64,000 nucleotides of DNA, from the NCBI GenBank assembly GCA_003254925.1, contig QANZ01005908.1:1036-65035 (forward strand), written 5' to 3'. How positions within the stretch are numbered: the first letter of the stretch is position 1; each line of letters starts with the position of its first letter. Shown here in pieces: positions 23,201 to 33,732 of the stretch. Source of the DNA: Chamaecrista fasciculata (Eukaryota; Streptophyta; Magnoliopsida; Fabales; Fabaceae). Both the position numbers and the translations under genes were made by a program. Below the pieces are notes generated by a model. It saw only the letters and a list, made by a program, of their open reading frames with translations. It did not search any database and was not told the origin of the DNA.

Positions 23201-24753
23201 ATCTGCAGTGTCAACTTGAGTTTACTTACTGTTTCTATGTATTTCTTTCCGTACAGCTTTTCCACTTTGATGTGCATGAGGATGTCCGAACAATTGCTGA
23301 TGCAACTATAGAGAAAGATGAGGTAGCTTTCCTTCCTTATTATTACATTTACTTTGAATTTAACGTTATGATCAAAAGTAACTTTGATGTTTTACATGCT
23401 AACTTGAAAGTGATTTGAGTTTTTTGAAGGAAATGGCAGTTCTAACTGTTTTTGTATCAGCTCTTCACCAGCTTTGATATATATATTGAAATGAAAATTA
23501 AAGACTTATTGAAATTGCAAGCTGATTATCTCTTGTATTTAAAGGAGGAAAGGAGAAGTAAGATGAAATTTCAAATTACTTGTAACATGTATGCATAGGT
23601 GACCGTGTACATTAAATAATAATCTGTAGCGAAAATGGGGTTTAATAGCTTTTAAGCATGTGAAATATCTGTACTTCCATCTGAAGAGAAAATTACTTAC
23701 AGTTAGTTCTGGTCACAATATCAGTTAGTTCTGGTCACAATATAAGTGTTGAATATTTTGAGTTCATTACTAAAATAGGATTTGAAACTCTTGAATTTGG
23801 AGGCCTTGTATTTGCTAACCAACAAAAGGAGGAAATATATATATATATATATAGTCTGCAAGGTGGTCAAACTTTCGTGTCATGATATATTTACGCACTT
23901 GTGCGTCCACTGTTGTGCTTGGATATTCTAGTAAAGTTGTCTTCTCTTCTGGCTTAATCATTTTAATATGGTTCTTTTCAAACAGTCTCATGCTGGGAAA
24001 GTTGTAGAAAGGCACTGGTACGAAAAGAACAAGCATATATTTCCTGCTTCAAGATGGGAGGTACACTCTCGTTTATTTGGTCCTCTTATAGAAATAGGAC
24101 TATGGTTATCTTTTTTATTTTGAGTAAATTGATGATCTGGTCCCTGAAAGATGATGAATTTTTCAATTTAATCCCTGAAAGATAAAATTATAAGATTTAG
24201 TCCTTGAAAGATGTAATCTCTATCAATTTGGTCATTTTGTTAATATTTTAATTCAAATTTAATGGCTAATATAATTTCTTTAATACCAATTATTAAGTAT
24301 AATATCAACAAAATTTAAAAACACATAAGATTTGTCATTAAAATTTAGTCAGTATATTTAACAACAGAACTAAATCGATTGTAATTGCATCTTTGAGACT
24401 TATAATTTTACATTTCAGGACTAAATTGAGTGATGTACCATTTTTTAGGAACCAAATCATTAATTTACTCTTGATTTCTTTCTCTTGTCTACTATGCTCC
24501 GAACCATGGACACTAATGTTAATATGGATTGGACACTGAAACTGCTATGACAAAATGTCTGTGTATATGGCTTCCTTTTTGAAGTATCGATCCTTCTTGG
24601 CCACTAAGCATTTTGGTCTTCTTAACCTGCTCATATTAGTGTGTCAGAATCTTGTATTACTGATTTGATTACATTTTTTTTTCCTGAACAAATTCATTGC
24701 AGATATATGATCCTACAAAGAAATGGGAACGTTACACCATCCACGGGGATTGA
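20251..24753 (+). CDS. XCT: XAP5 CIRCADIAN TIMEKEEPER (XAP5 family nuclear protein)
   Basis: Twelve exons: 20251-20421, 20657-20722, 20806-20870, 21042-21154, 21783-21861, 21986-22062, 22185-22246, 22358-22489, 22630-22683, 23257-23322, 23986-24060 and 24703-24753 (TGA). All phases agree and give 336 aa, very close to the Arabidopsis protein. The start [20 protein letters not shown] is diagnostic. An N-terminal coiled coil rich in Lys/Glu (about residues 15-110) and an acidic patch are followed by the XAP5 domain (about 175-336), with [13 protein letters not shown] and the C-terminal [18 protein letters not shown] is a nuclear protein tied to pre-mRNA splicing, circadian period, light responses and small-RNA production in Arabidopsis. 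The gene is intact and probably single copy. Intron 11 carries a MITE, and intron 9 a half-MITE near 23025-23180. Confidence 0.97.
23025..23185. repeat. half MITE in XCT intron 9
   Basis: Shows the 'aatccttatagtttcaatt' style repeats typical of plant MITE arms ('tagtccccatagtttgcat', 'aaagtccttatatttcatt'), but no opposite arm is present before the exon at 23257. Probably a truncated element. Confidence 0.4.
24122..24470. mobile_element. MITE in XCT intron 11
   Basis: The left end 'gagtaaattgatgatctgg' pairs with the right end, which reads 'gagtaaattaatgatttgg' as reverse complement (17 of 19). The inner arms repeat 'cctgaaagat' units. About 349 bp, no coding. No clear target-site duplication. 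Same family as the broken copy in the xylanase-1 intron (about 2603-3060). Confidence 0.72.
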
Positions 24754-27700
24754 TTGGAACTTCTAATTAATGTTTTTCTGCATTTGCATCTTCACCATGC
24801 TCCCAAGTGGTGACAGCTTGTAATTTTGTGAAAATGGCAAGAGGGAACAATATTTGAAACAATTTCTGGGTTGAGATTGAGCAATCTTGTTCTGTAATTT
24901 ATTAAATTTTCAATGCACTTAGGTTCATATTATAGTGGGATGTGGCTGGCTAAAAAAAAAATTCTTCTGTACTGTTTTAAAGACGGGAATTTTAATTCAT
25001 TCGTTCCTCTTTTACAAGTATAAATTTTTATTATTTGAAATTTCATGTACTTGATTGATTATTGATGATTCTTCTATATTTTGACTTGTATGTGTAAAGA
25101 GTATAAATAATGATACTTCAAATGTTTTATTTTTATCAAGTTATTAGTTATTTATCATGTTTTATAATTAGAAAAAGGTAAAAATGTACTAAAGCTTCCT
25201 GAGTTTTAAGCTGGGATTAAAAAATACTTACTAGTTTTAACTTTTTAACTTTTAATTTTGTTCACTTGAAAGTCGTAAGTTTTAAAATTTAACACTTAAC
25301 TTTTAAAGTTGATAAATGATTATTGAGCTTTAAAAAAGTGAAATTATTTATCGATGTTGACTATTCGAAGTTGAAAATTTATAAGATGTTTATTAAATTT
25401 TAAAACTTAGAGATTTGTGAGCAAAGTTGAAAATTCTAAAATTTTATCTGTCGTGTTTTGGAATTTAAGGATAATTTTTTCCTCAACCTAAAATTCATAG
25501 ATCTTAGTGCATTAAAGCTTGAAAAAAATGAAAATTAAATACTTAATGACTACCAATATATCATAGATTAGTGAATTGCAGACTATGGTCTAAGTAGTTT
25601 AATTTTTTAAATTTTCGCAAATACATGTGGGTTTTTTCAAAATCTCTTATCCACACGTGGTCAAACAATCCTGCCTTGTTTTCTGTTTTTCCTTAAAAAA
25701 TAGTCGCCTTTAGTCAAGAACATAAGAACCCATAAAAAAATGGTTCTATGTGAAAACTCATGCGTCATTGGCCAAGATAGATCTCATTATTCATTGACAT
25801 AAAATTTTATCATTCTAGTTAAATTGAGTTTCTTACAGTTTCTTTCCGATTTGTTTTTCATACTTAGATAACTTTTATGTCATTTTTTATTAGTACAATT
25901 TTCTTTATATATATTTTGTAATAACGAAGCCATTATTATTTTTTATGCTGCTTTGGGGATTTGCAATAACTAAAAAAAAAACTTCACTAAACACTTACAG
26001 AAAGAATGATATGAGAGATTTTTGTGATGCTTCTCGGATAGTGAAGTCAATGAAAGTAAAAATCTAGAGAGTAATGAAGAGGGATTTTTAGGGGACGATT
26101 TATGACAAGTAACCTCTTGTCCTTCACATGAAAATAAATATAATTAGAGTATACACATTATTATGCTTATTATATATCCTTCAGATAATTAGATTGATCT
26201 ATTAGGGAATCCATTTTGTAAGAATTTCATATATTCGATACATGTCACAACTAAATATAATTAGAGTTTGAGTTGATGAAACTCAGAGATCATATTAACT
26301 CTGTGGTGTATATGAACCATATGAAGGGGATAGGTAAAACTTTCAAAAATTTGACAATCTTGAAAAGAGGTTCTAGTATGAGAGTTCCTACATTTTGTGT
26401 CCAAACAGTCATGACAAACAGAAAATATAAAAAGAAGATGAGATATGAGAAATTATGAGTTTTTTGTGATATGAAGAACATGATAAATCTCTCACCATGT
26501 GCCAGTGAGAAATATAGATTTTTGACCATTTTACGCTCATGTGAGAGTGGTCGTGTAGGAGTCTTTTGTGAAATATTATATCGTTTAGAGGAGTTCATTA
26601 ATTTCCCCCTCTTTTCTATAAATAAAAGTTTTCTGCTCTTATTTGAGATACACATCTTCTCACTTTCTCTTTAGTTTCTCTCTTAAAATAGATTTTGGTT
26701 TATTTCTCAATTATTATTTTTTCTATAATATTTTGTGGATCAAGACTTCAACTTTAGTAGTTGTCAGTTCACTTCTTCGTTGGCACTTGGGATGAAATAA
26801 CTGGTTTGACCATCTAAATTAGTTTTGATTGTTTATTTTATGATTTAATTTCTGTATTTTTTATTTATTTTTCCATCACTTGGTTTATTATTTGTTTTTT
26901 CATACGAAATGAACTTCTTAAAGTTTCTGTTAAAGAAGATGATTAATGATACTTTCAAATATTTTATGCAAGTGACCAATTATTCCAAAATGTACTGCAA
27001 AGATTCCCTTATTTTTTTATTTGAGTGTTGACTGCATGTGTTGTACGCCAACATATCATTATTTCTTTACTCAAACATGTGTCAAATCATTAATCAATAC
27101 ATAATCAACAAAAGCTTTTATAATCAAGCCAATTTTAAATTCTTTAAACAGATCAACACTTGAACAAATGGTATTCAGAATATGAAAAATGTGTGTGTAT
27201 TCCATTATCACTCAAGGCATTATATACAATTGATGAGCAATAGGTAGGGACACGTGCCACTAAAGCTATTTGCTACTGCTATGACTAAATATCCTATCAG
27301 CTATACAAAGAATAAAAGCTCTACAAAAGGAATATGCCAGAAGGAATTTACATAGAAAACAAGGCAACTCTAACAAACACTAACTAACCGAAATATTATT
27401 GCCTAATAATGCATACTAATACAGCTTCTAATGACAAATCTTACAACACTACAACCTTTTGTAAATTTTAAACTTTTTTTTTAAAAAAAAAAGGCAAAGC
27501 ATTCAATCTGCATATGATTAGTTGGTTTAGGTACTTAGGTAGCAGCCTAAATCACAACACACGAAACCTACATGCATGTGCCTTTTACATTTTAGTCTCT
27601 CTTTTGCCTTATTGTTTCTTCAATTACTTGCATTGTTTATCGGTGGTCCCTTCTACGTACGTTATTCACTTATTCTATAATTGTTGTTTTTGACCAAAAA

Positions 27701-27845
27701 AAAAATTTGATGCCTCATCTTTTTATGTTTTTTTTTCCTAATTGATACGTAGATTGAATTAGTCTATTACAGAAATCTTCGAATGATTCTTGTAGAGCAT
27801 CATTATGGAATTTGTAGCTTTTAAGGAATTGTTGGATTGTTACGT
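24754..27845. other. intergenic region, AT-rich
   Basis: After the XCT 3' UTR (to roughly 24960) no gene is seen. A weak MITE lies at about 25170-25535. The segment about 26245-26800 has a TATA-like 'ctataaataaaag' followed by CT-rich sequence and could be a worn LTR or promoter relic, but it is not assignable. Short open frames here have no recognisable domain. Confidence 0.5.
25170..25535. repeat. decayed MITE
   Basis: The left part 'aatgtactaaagcttcctga' roughly pairs with the right part ('aatgcactaagatctatga' as reverse complement). The inner sequence repeats 'ttttaaaact'-like segments in both directions. Ends diverged; no target-site duplication read. Confidence 0.45.
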
Positions 27846-28081
27846 AACAGAATATTGAGAAAATGAATTGAATATATTTTTCATATCAAAATCAGATTAC
27901 AGATGATGGCTTTTATAGACTATATACATGAGAGGCTGACTAACTGTCTAACTAATACAGCTGGAAACCTTCCTAACAAACTTACAACCAATTATGAAAC
28001 TAATCAACAGAAACTGAATCTAGTAATAATTCTGACCAAATACATCAGCTGATGTGGCAACCAGAATATATACACTATTAT
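27846..28081 (-). repeat. LTR (3' copy) of the copia remnant
   Basis: A near-identical partner lies at 29126-29361. On the minus strand it follows the purine-rich tract complementary to 28082-28087, the expected place for a 3' LTR. Confidence 0.75.
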
Positions 28082-29125
28082 CCCCCGTAAGCTGAGGGTG
28101 AGTAGCATTAAACACCTGAAGCTTATCTCGCAAGACACAGAAACGAAGATGTGACAGTGGTTTAGTAAGAATATCAGCTGTTTGATCCAATGAGGGAATA
28201 TGCCCAACACTCAGTAATCCCTTAATAACCTTGTCCCTAACAAAGAAAATATCCAACTCCATGTGCTTGGTGAGATTATGCAGAACAAGATTGTAAGTGA
28301 GCTGAACAGCACTCGAATTATCACAAAAAATTTGAGGTTTGACAGAAGAAGAACAGTGAAGTTCTTGAAGCAATGACTGAACCCAAGTTATCTCAGAAAC
28401 AAGAGAGGCAATGCTACGATACTCTGCTTCAGTACTTGAACGCGAGACTACTGGCTGTTTCTTGGAACTCCAGGAAATCAAATTAGAACCAAAAAACAAG
28501 CCAAAACCTGTTGTTGAACGTCTATCATCAACGTCACTTGCCCAATCAGCATCACAAAAACCAGTAAGATGCAAAGTAGAGCTAGGAGTAAGATGCAAAC
28601 CATAGTCAATTGTCCCTTTAAGATAGCGCAAAATTCGTTTAACTGCAACCCAGTGATCATCTAATGGTTGACTCATGAACTGGCAAACTTTATTGACAGC
28701 AAAAGATATTTCTGGTCTAGTGATTGTGGCATACTGAAGTGCTCCAACTGTAGATCGATATAGATGAGGGTCTGACATGTAATTAGAACCATTTTTGGTC
28801 AATTTAAGACCAGCAACCATAGGGGTGTTGATAGGATTAAATTTGTTAGCCAATCGATCATCAGCTGTGAGAAACATATCTGGCTTTGAATTGCCAAACA
28901 AAAATTCATCGAGACCATGACCTTGAACAGCAGAAGTAATCTGCTGATGCCAAGGCAGATAATTCTTGTCATCTAGTTTAGTTGTAATAGAATGAGAAAA
29001 CGAAATGATAGGAGAAGAAGTAGATGTTTGAGAAGTAATTGGAACAGAAACAGAAATTGGTGCAGAGATATGAGGAGAAGACGAAGAAGAGTCCATGGCT
29101 GCTAAGCACAAGGCTCTGATACCAC

Positions 29126-29361
29126 AACAGAATATTGAGAAAATGAATTGAATATATTTTTCATATCAAAATCAGATTACAGATGATGGCTTTTATAGAC
29201 CATATACATGAGAGGCTGACTAACTGTCTAACTAATACAGCTGGAAACCTTCCTAACAAACTTACAACCAATTATGAAACTAATCAACAGAAACTGAATC
29301 TAGTAATAATTCTGACCAAATACATCAGCTGATGTGGCAACCAGAATATATACACTATTAT
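29126..29361 (-). repeat. LTR (5' copy) of the copia remnant, abutting a gap
   Basis: Partner of 27846-28081. On the minus strand it ends just before the primer-binding site. Its outer edge coincides with the start of the 427-base N block, so the outer flank and target-site duplication cannot be seen. Confidence 0.7.
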
Positions 29362-29788
29362 NNNNNNNNNNNNNNNNNNNNNNNNNNNNNNNNNNNNNNN
29401 NNNNNNNNNNNNNNNNNNNNNNNNNNNNNNNNNNNNNNNNNNNNNNNNNNNNNNNNNNNNNNNNNNNNNNNNNNNNNNNNNNNNNNNNNNNNNNNNNNNN
29501 NNNNNNNNNNNNNNNNNNNNNNNNNNNNNNNNNNNNNNNNNNNNNNNNNNNNNNNNNNNNNNNNNNNNNNNNNNNNNNNNNNNNNNNNNNNNNNNNNNNN
29601 NNNNNNNNNNNNNNNNNNNNNNNNNNNNNNNNNNNNNNNNNNNNNNNNNNNNNNNNNNNNNNNNNNNNNNNNNNNNNNNNNNNNNNNNNNNNNNNNNNNN
29701 NNNNNNNNNNNNNNNNNNNNNNNNNNNNNNNNNNNNNNNNNNNNNNNNNNNNNNNNNNNNNNNNNNNNNNNNNNNNNNNNNNNNNNNN
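29362..29788. other. assembly gap (427 N)
   Basis: A run of N that starts exactly at the edge of the copia LTR, as expected where repeats stop an assembler. Confidence 0.99.
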
Positions 29789-31504
29789 TATAAATTCAGT
29801 ACAAATTAAGAGATGAAAAAATGTATAACTTGAATAATAAAAAAATATAAAATTAGTTTAAATTTAATGATTAAATTGTTGACAGTTATCATATTATGAT
29901 AACTAAATTATATTTTTCAATTATTTTGAGATTAATTCGTTGAATTCGGTTTAAATTTAATAACTAAATAAAAAATTTACTCAAAATTTAACAATCATAC
30001 TGTATATATGTATAAAGATTAAATTATTGCAGCAAATTAGAATGTGTTTTGTTATTTTATACAGAGTTCGGTTTAAAATGTAATTGAAAAAAAATTAGAA
30101 ACTGAGATTTGAAATTTAAAAAGTAAATGAATTATATTTCGCATATTTTAAATAGACTAAACCCAACACACTTAACTCTTCTTTAATCAGAGGTTTTACA
30201 CCCATTTCGACACATTTTATGTGTAAATAATTATAAAATTTATTAATTTATAGCAAATGAATAATTCAATTCCTAAAAATTGATAAATGTCTCAATTAAA
30301 AATATTATATTCAATTTCTAAAATTACAATGGATCGACGACTCTTCAAATTCAACAACGAACAATTAATTAATGTTGTTTGATAGTACTAATGTATATAG
30401 TGAAAGATACAATCATAAGATTGAATTCAAAATTACAATGAATTTAGTAATATTTCTGTTAAAAAGATCAATTACAATCAATCAATGAATGATGTGTTTT
30501 AATTAAAGACCAAATCAGATAGTTCTATCTTTTTAAAATGAAATAGACACATTTTTCAGAAATGAATTCTAAAACATTAAATTACTGCATATTATATAGG
30601 ATTATAGCATAGGATTGGTTTGCCCCAATGGAAGCGCGTGGGAGTGGTATTAATTATAGTGATTAGGATGACCCTTATCTTCCCTTATTATGAGAACGTT
30701 TCGTGGTTGTTACCAAAAAAGAAAAAGAAAAGGCAAAAGTATTAATTTCGTCCCTAAATTTTACACTAACTGTCAATTTCGTCTCTAAACTTTTTTGCTG
30801 TCAACTTCGTCCTCAAACTTTACACCAATTGTCAATTTCATCCCCAATTTTTTTTGTTGTCAATTTCGTCCCCAAACTTTACATCAACTATCAATTTCGT
30901 CCCTGATCTTTCACATTTTCGTTAATTTTATCCTTTGACTAACTTTTTTTAATAAATTAGCGACAAACTGCATCCTGTTTTTGAATCTAAGTNTTTAATA
31001 AATTAGTGACAAACTGCATCCTGTTTTTTAATCTAAGTTAGGATTTGAGTTTTTTTTTTCTATCAATTTTACATTATATATCGTTAGCCACATATATTTT
31101 GTCGTCAATATTTGGCTAAAGTAAAAGCAAAAGATAAAATTGACCAAAATGTAAGAGATTAGAGACGAAATTGACAGCAAAAAAATATTGGGGACGAAAT
31201 TGACAGTATGTGTAAAGTTTGGGGACGAAATTGACAGCAAAGAAAGATTAGGGATGAAATTGACCGTAGGTGTAAAGTTTAGGGAAGAAATGGGTACTTT
31301 TGCCAAATGAAAAAAAAGAAGGTTTGGTGGGTTATTTAAACCTCAAATCAGGCACTAGTTCCTTTACATCAACGCCAAGCTAACTAGTATTCTCATATTC
31401 TCTCCATAATCCCTTCTCCTTCTACACCTTTCATATATAAAAGCAACCACTTCTCTCTCTCTTAAATTGAATTGTTAGTTGTTTATCGATCACTAATTCA
31501 TTCC
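29789..31504. other. intergenic region upstream of the caleosin gene
   Basis: AT-rich with no gene; contains a Mutator-like MITE at 30732-31304 with a lone N at 30993. The caleosin promoter should lie at about 31310-31500. A CT-rich leader ('cttctctctctctt') precedes the start. Confidence 0.55.
30732..31304. mobile_element. Mutator-like MITE with repeated arms
   Basis: The ends are 'ggcaaaagtattaatttcg' and, as reverse complement of the right end, 'ggcaaaagtacccatttc'. Each arm is built from three to five diverged copies of a roughly 35-bp unit ('gtcaatttcgtcccc'). The flanks 'aaaagaaaa' (30723-30731) and 'aaatgaaaa' (31305-31313) match at 8 of 9. A 45-bp direct duplication around the lone N (30993) may be an assembly overlap. 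Confidence 0.72.
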
Positions 31505-33732
31505 ATGGCTGCCTTGTCTTCTTCCAAAAATACTAGTCCACCTGGTAAGCATATATCAATATTCTCTTCAATTTTTTAAACCAATCTTCATTTACATGAT
31601 ATATGCTTCGGAGTTAATTCGGAGATTCATGTACTAATATATATAATTGTGTGTGCAGGTGTTGCCGACAAACCCATACCACTGGATCAGAACGTTCTGC
31701 AAAAGCACGTTGCTTTCTTCGACAAGAATCAAGACGGCGTCGTTTATCCTTGGGAGACTTTCCAAGGTAATTTGTCTCTTTTCTATAATAACGCCTTAAT
31801 TACCTTCTTTATTCTTTTTCGGTCATCCATCAATCTGTTTTTTTTTTCTACAATAATTTACACATTTCACTCTTTGTATTATTTGAAAATGATAATTAAT
31901 TGAGATATTCATGTTATTAATTGAGTTATTTGTGAATTAGGGTTTCGAGCAATTGGGTGTGGAATCGCCTTGTCCACTGCTAGTGCTGTTCTCATCAATA
32001 TGGCTCTTAGTCAGAAAACCCGCCCAGTATTTCCCTCTATCTCTCATTCTCTTATTATTATTATTAGGCTTAAGTGCACTTTTGGTCCCAATACTATGAC
32101 TAAGGTTTCAATTTGGTCCCATAACTATTTTTGTTGCAGATTTGGTCCCAAACCTTCGCAAAAAGTTTCACCGTTAGTCCCCTGGTCACTTCCGTCCAAT
32201 TTTCGCCGTTAAGTGTGACGTGTCAGTCTGACTGGGATGCTGACGTGGCAAAATCAAATGAGATGGAGTAAGTTAGGATCAATATGTAACATTTCATAAC
32301 TTCTCTGGACTGAAAGCATAATTTTATTGAAAATGAGATGAAGAAGACGATCCTGAATCTGTGTCTGCAACTTCTAGATCTTCCATCTCTCACTTCTCTA
32401 GTCTTTCAATTCCATCTTCTCTTTCAATTCCACCTCAGAAATTTCATCTCAAGCCTTCCATTCACTGGTCCGACTCGCCGATTCCGTCGGAACGATGCTC
32501 TCTGATTTCGAATCCACGATCCAGAAAGACGCATCGAAATCAGTGAAATCCAGTGGAGTCCATCCACTGACGATACAATCCATGGACTATCTCTCTGTTC
32601 TCTCCGATTACACTAACGTCCTCTCCGAAATATTCGCAGACTGGCTTCCTCCGACATCAGAAAATCCAGATTCCGAGGAATTGCCGGCGGCGGCGGCGGC
32701 GAAACCGATTTCCTCGAGGATAGCATGAAGATGGAATCGCGGCGAGTGACGATGGTGAGAATGCGGTGGTCGTCGGCGTGGAGAGTGTAGGCAGAGGAAC
32801 CGAAATCGACGTCGTAATCGGAAAGACTAGAGAAGTGAGAGATGGAAGATCTAGAAGTTGCAGACACAGATTCAGGATCGTCTTCTTCATCTCATTTTCA
32901 ATAAAATTATGCTTTCANTGCAATAGTACAAAATAGATTTCACTTGGTAATTAAATTCTTTAGTTCGAATCAAACCTGATTTTTTTATGATTACTTTCCT
33001 TGTTGTTTCTTACTTTATAGGGAAAGTTTCCTTCTCCTCTGTTTCCAATTGAAGTAAAAAACATTCATAGGGCCAAACATGGGAGCGACTCTGGTGTCTA
33101 TGATACTGAAGGAAGGTATAGATAATCCCCATATCATCAATTTGACTCCCTATAATTTTATAAAATTTCCAATTTGACCACTTTTGTTAAAGTATAAATA
33201 TATTTATATTATTTTTTTATATGATGAACTTTCAGGTTTGTTCCTTCAAAATTTGAAGAGATTTTCAGCAAGCATGCAAAAACACACCCAAATGCTCTAA
33301 CATCTGATGAATTGATGGCCATGCTTAAGGCAAACAGAGTTCCTAAAGACTACAGAGGATGGTAAGTCATTTTGTGATATATGCTATATAATATATAAGT
33401 CAAAAGTTCATTTTAGTCCTAAATATATGGTCTAATGTTAATTTTGATACTTTATGTTTCAAAATGTTTAAATTAATCTTAAATATTGACAACATATTTC
33501 ATTTCAGTCTCGAATAATTAAATATGATCGTATAGATGTGCGATATTAATTGTGAATTGGTTGAATTGAATGCATGGACAGGCTTGCTAGCTACACAGAA
33601 TGGAAGGTCCTATATGATCTTTGCAAAGACAAGAATGGTTTACTGCACAAGGATACAGTGAGAGGTGTCTATGATGGAAGTCTGTTTGAAATAATGGAAA
33701 AGCAGCACTCTGCACACAAAAAGAAGAACTGA
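31505..33732 (+). CDS. caleosin / peroxygenase (PXG4-like), one-base frame problem in exon 4
   Basis: Six exons: 31505-31544, 31659-31766, 31941-32026, 33022-33115, 33236-33361 and 33582-33732 (TGA), encoding about 201 aa of a class-I caleosin. A calcium-binding EF-hand ([12 protein letters not shown], residues 35-46) follows the haem-ligand His30. A hydrophobic segment (about 51-72) serves lipid-body or ER association. The second conserved His lies in the exon-4 IHRAKH region. Caleosins are haem peroxygenases acting on fatty-acid hydroperoxides in oxylipin and stress responses. Exon 4 is 94 bases, but the family phase needs 95: an A run at 33057-33061 has five A's where six restore the conserved frame. 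Because both sides remain conserved, an assembly or sequencing error is likelier than a pseudogene. Intron 3 (995 bp) holds the EXO70-carrying element. Confidence 0.88.
32338..32728 (+). pseudogene. captured EXO70 exocyst-subunit fragment, plus strand
   Basis: Plus-strand frames read first a DPESVS-type Ser-rich segment (about 32356-32407), then, after a break, [18 protein letters not shown] and a following stretch with MLSDFEST and SSGVHPLT (32438-32690). These resemble two successive conserved parts of plant EXO70: the DPESVS/RSS segment, and the F-E-x-x-I-x-x-D...HPLT-x-x-x-M-x-YL segment. EXO70 is the exocyst subunit that tethers vesicles to the plasma membrane. The fragment is incomplete, lies inside an intron, and has no start or end of its own. 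The paralogue group (A to K) is not decided. Similarity is judged from memory of the family. Confidence 0.62.
32729..32905 (-). pseudogene. inverted EXO70 fragment, minus strand
   Basis: The minus strand from about 32905 down to 32729 reads [20 protein letters not shown] followed by [13 protein letters not shown], with strongly coding-like codon use (many C-ending codons). The first part is the same EXO70-like segment found on the plus strand at 32338-32407. So the element holds two copies head to head, forming the perfect 97-bp inverted repeat. Confidence 0.5.

Larger units (their letters stand above)
27846..29361 (-). mobile_element. short Ty1/copia LTR retrotransposon remnant (fossil, not whole)
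   Basis: Two direct repeats of about 236 bp, 27846-28081 and 29126-29361, are nearly identical and act as LTRs; the outer one abuts the N block. Between them on the minus strand are a tRNA-iMet-type primer-binding site (29112-29124), a gag-like N-terminal segment and a copia RNase H segment (TEAEYRS, ADILTKP motifs), then a polypurine tract beside the inner LTR. The element is about 1.5 kb, far shorter than an autonomous copia, and protease, integrase and most reverse transcriptase are not present, so it is broken and could only have moved with help. The near-identical LTRs suggest a recent insertion. Confidence 0.85.
32066..32917. mobile_element. Mutator-like element carrying EXO70 fragments (Pack-MULE candidate)
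   Basis: Intron 3 of the caleosin gene contains a MITE-family left arm starting 'gcttaagtgcacttttggtc', sharing 'aagtgcacttttggtcc' with the element at 35833-36266. It is followed by coding-like, GC-richer sequence. The matching right arm is absent; a lone N sits at 32918, so the right end may be lost in assembly. Inside are a perfect 97-bp inverted repeat (32311-32407 and 32821-32917) and pieces of an EXO70 gene. Gene-fragment capture is well known for Mutator-like elements. Confidence 0.6.

Noticed and set aside
26245-26800. Possible solo LTR: TATA-like 'ctataaataaaag' followed by a CT-rich leader-like stretch
   Set aside because: No paired terminal motifs, no flanking duplication and no second copy in the window, so the family cannot be supported.
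32495-32728. 77-codon open frame as an independent gene
   Set aside because: It is the captured EXO70 fragment inside an intron, without a gene structure of its own.
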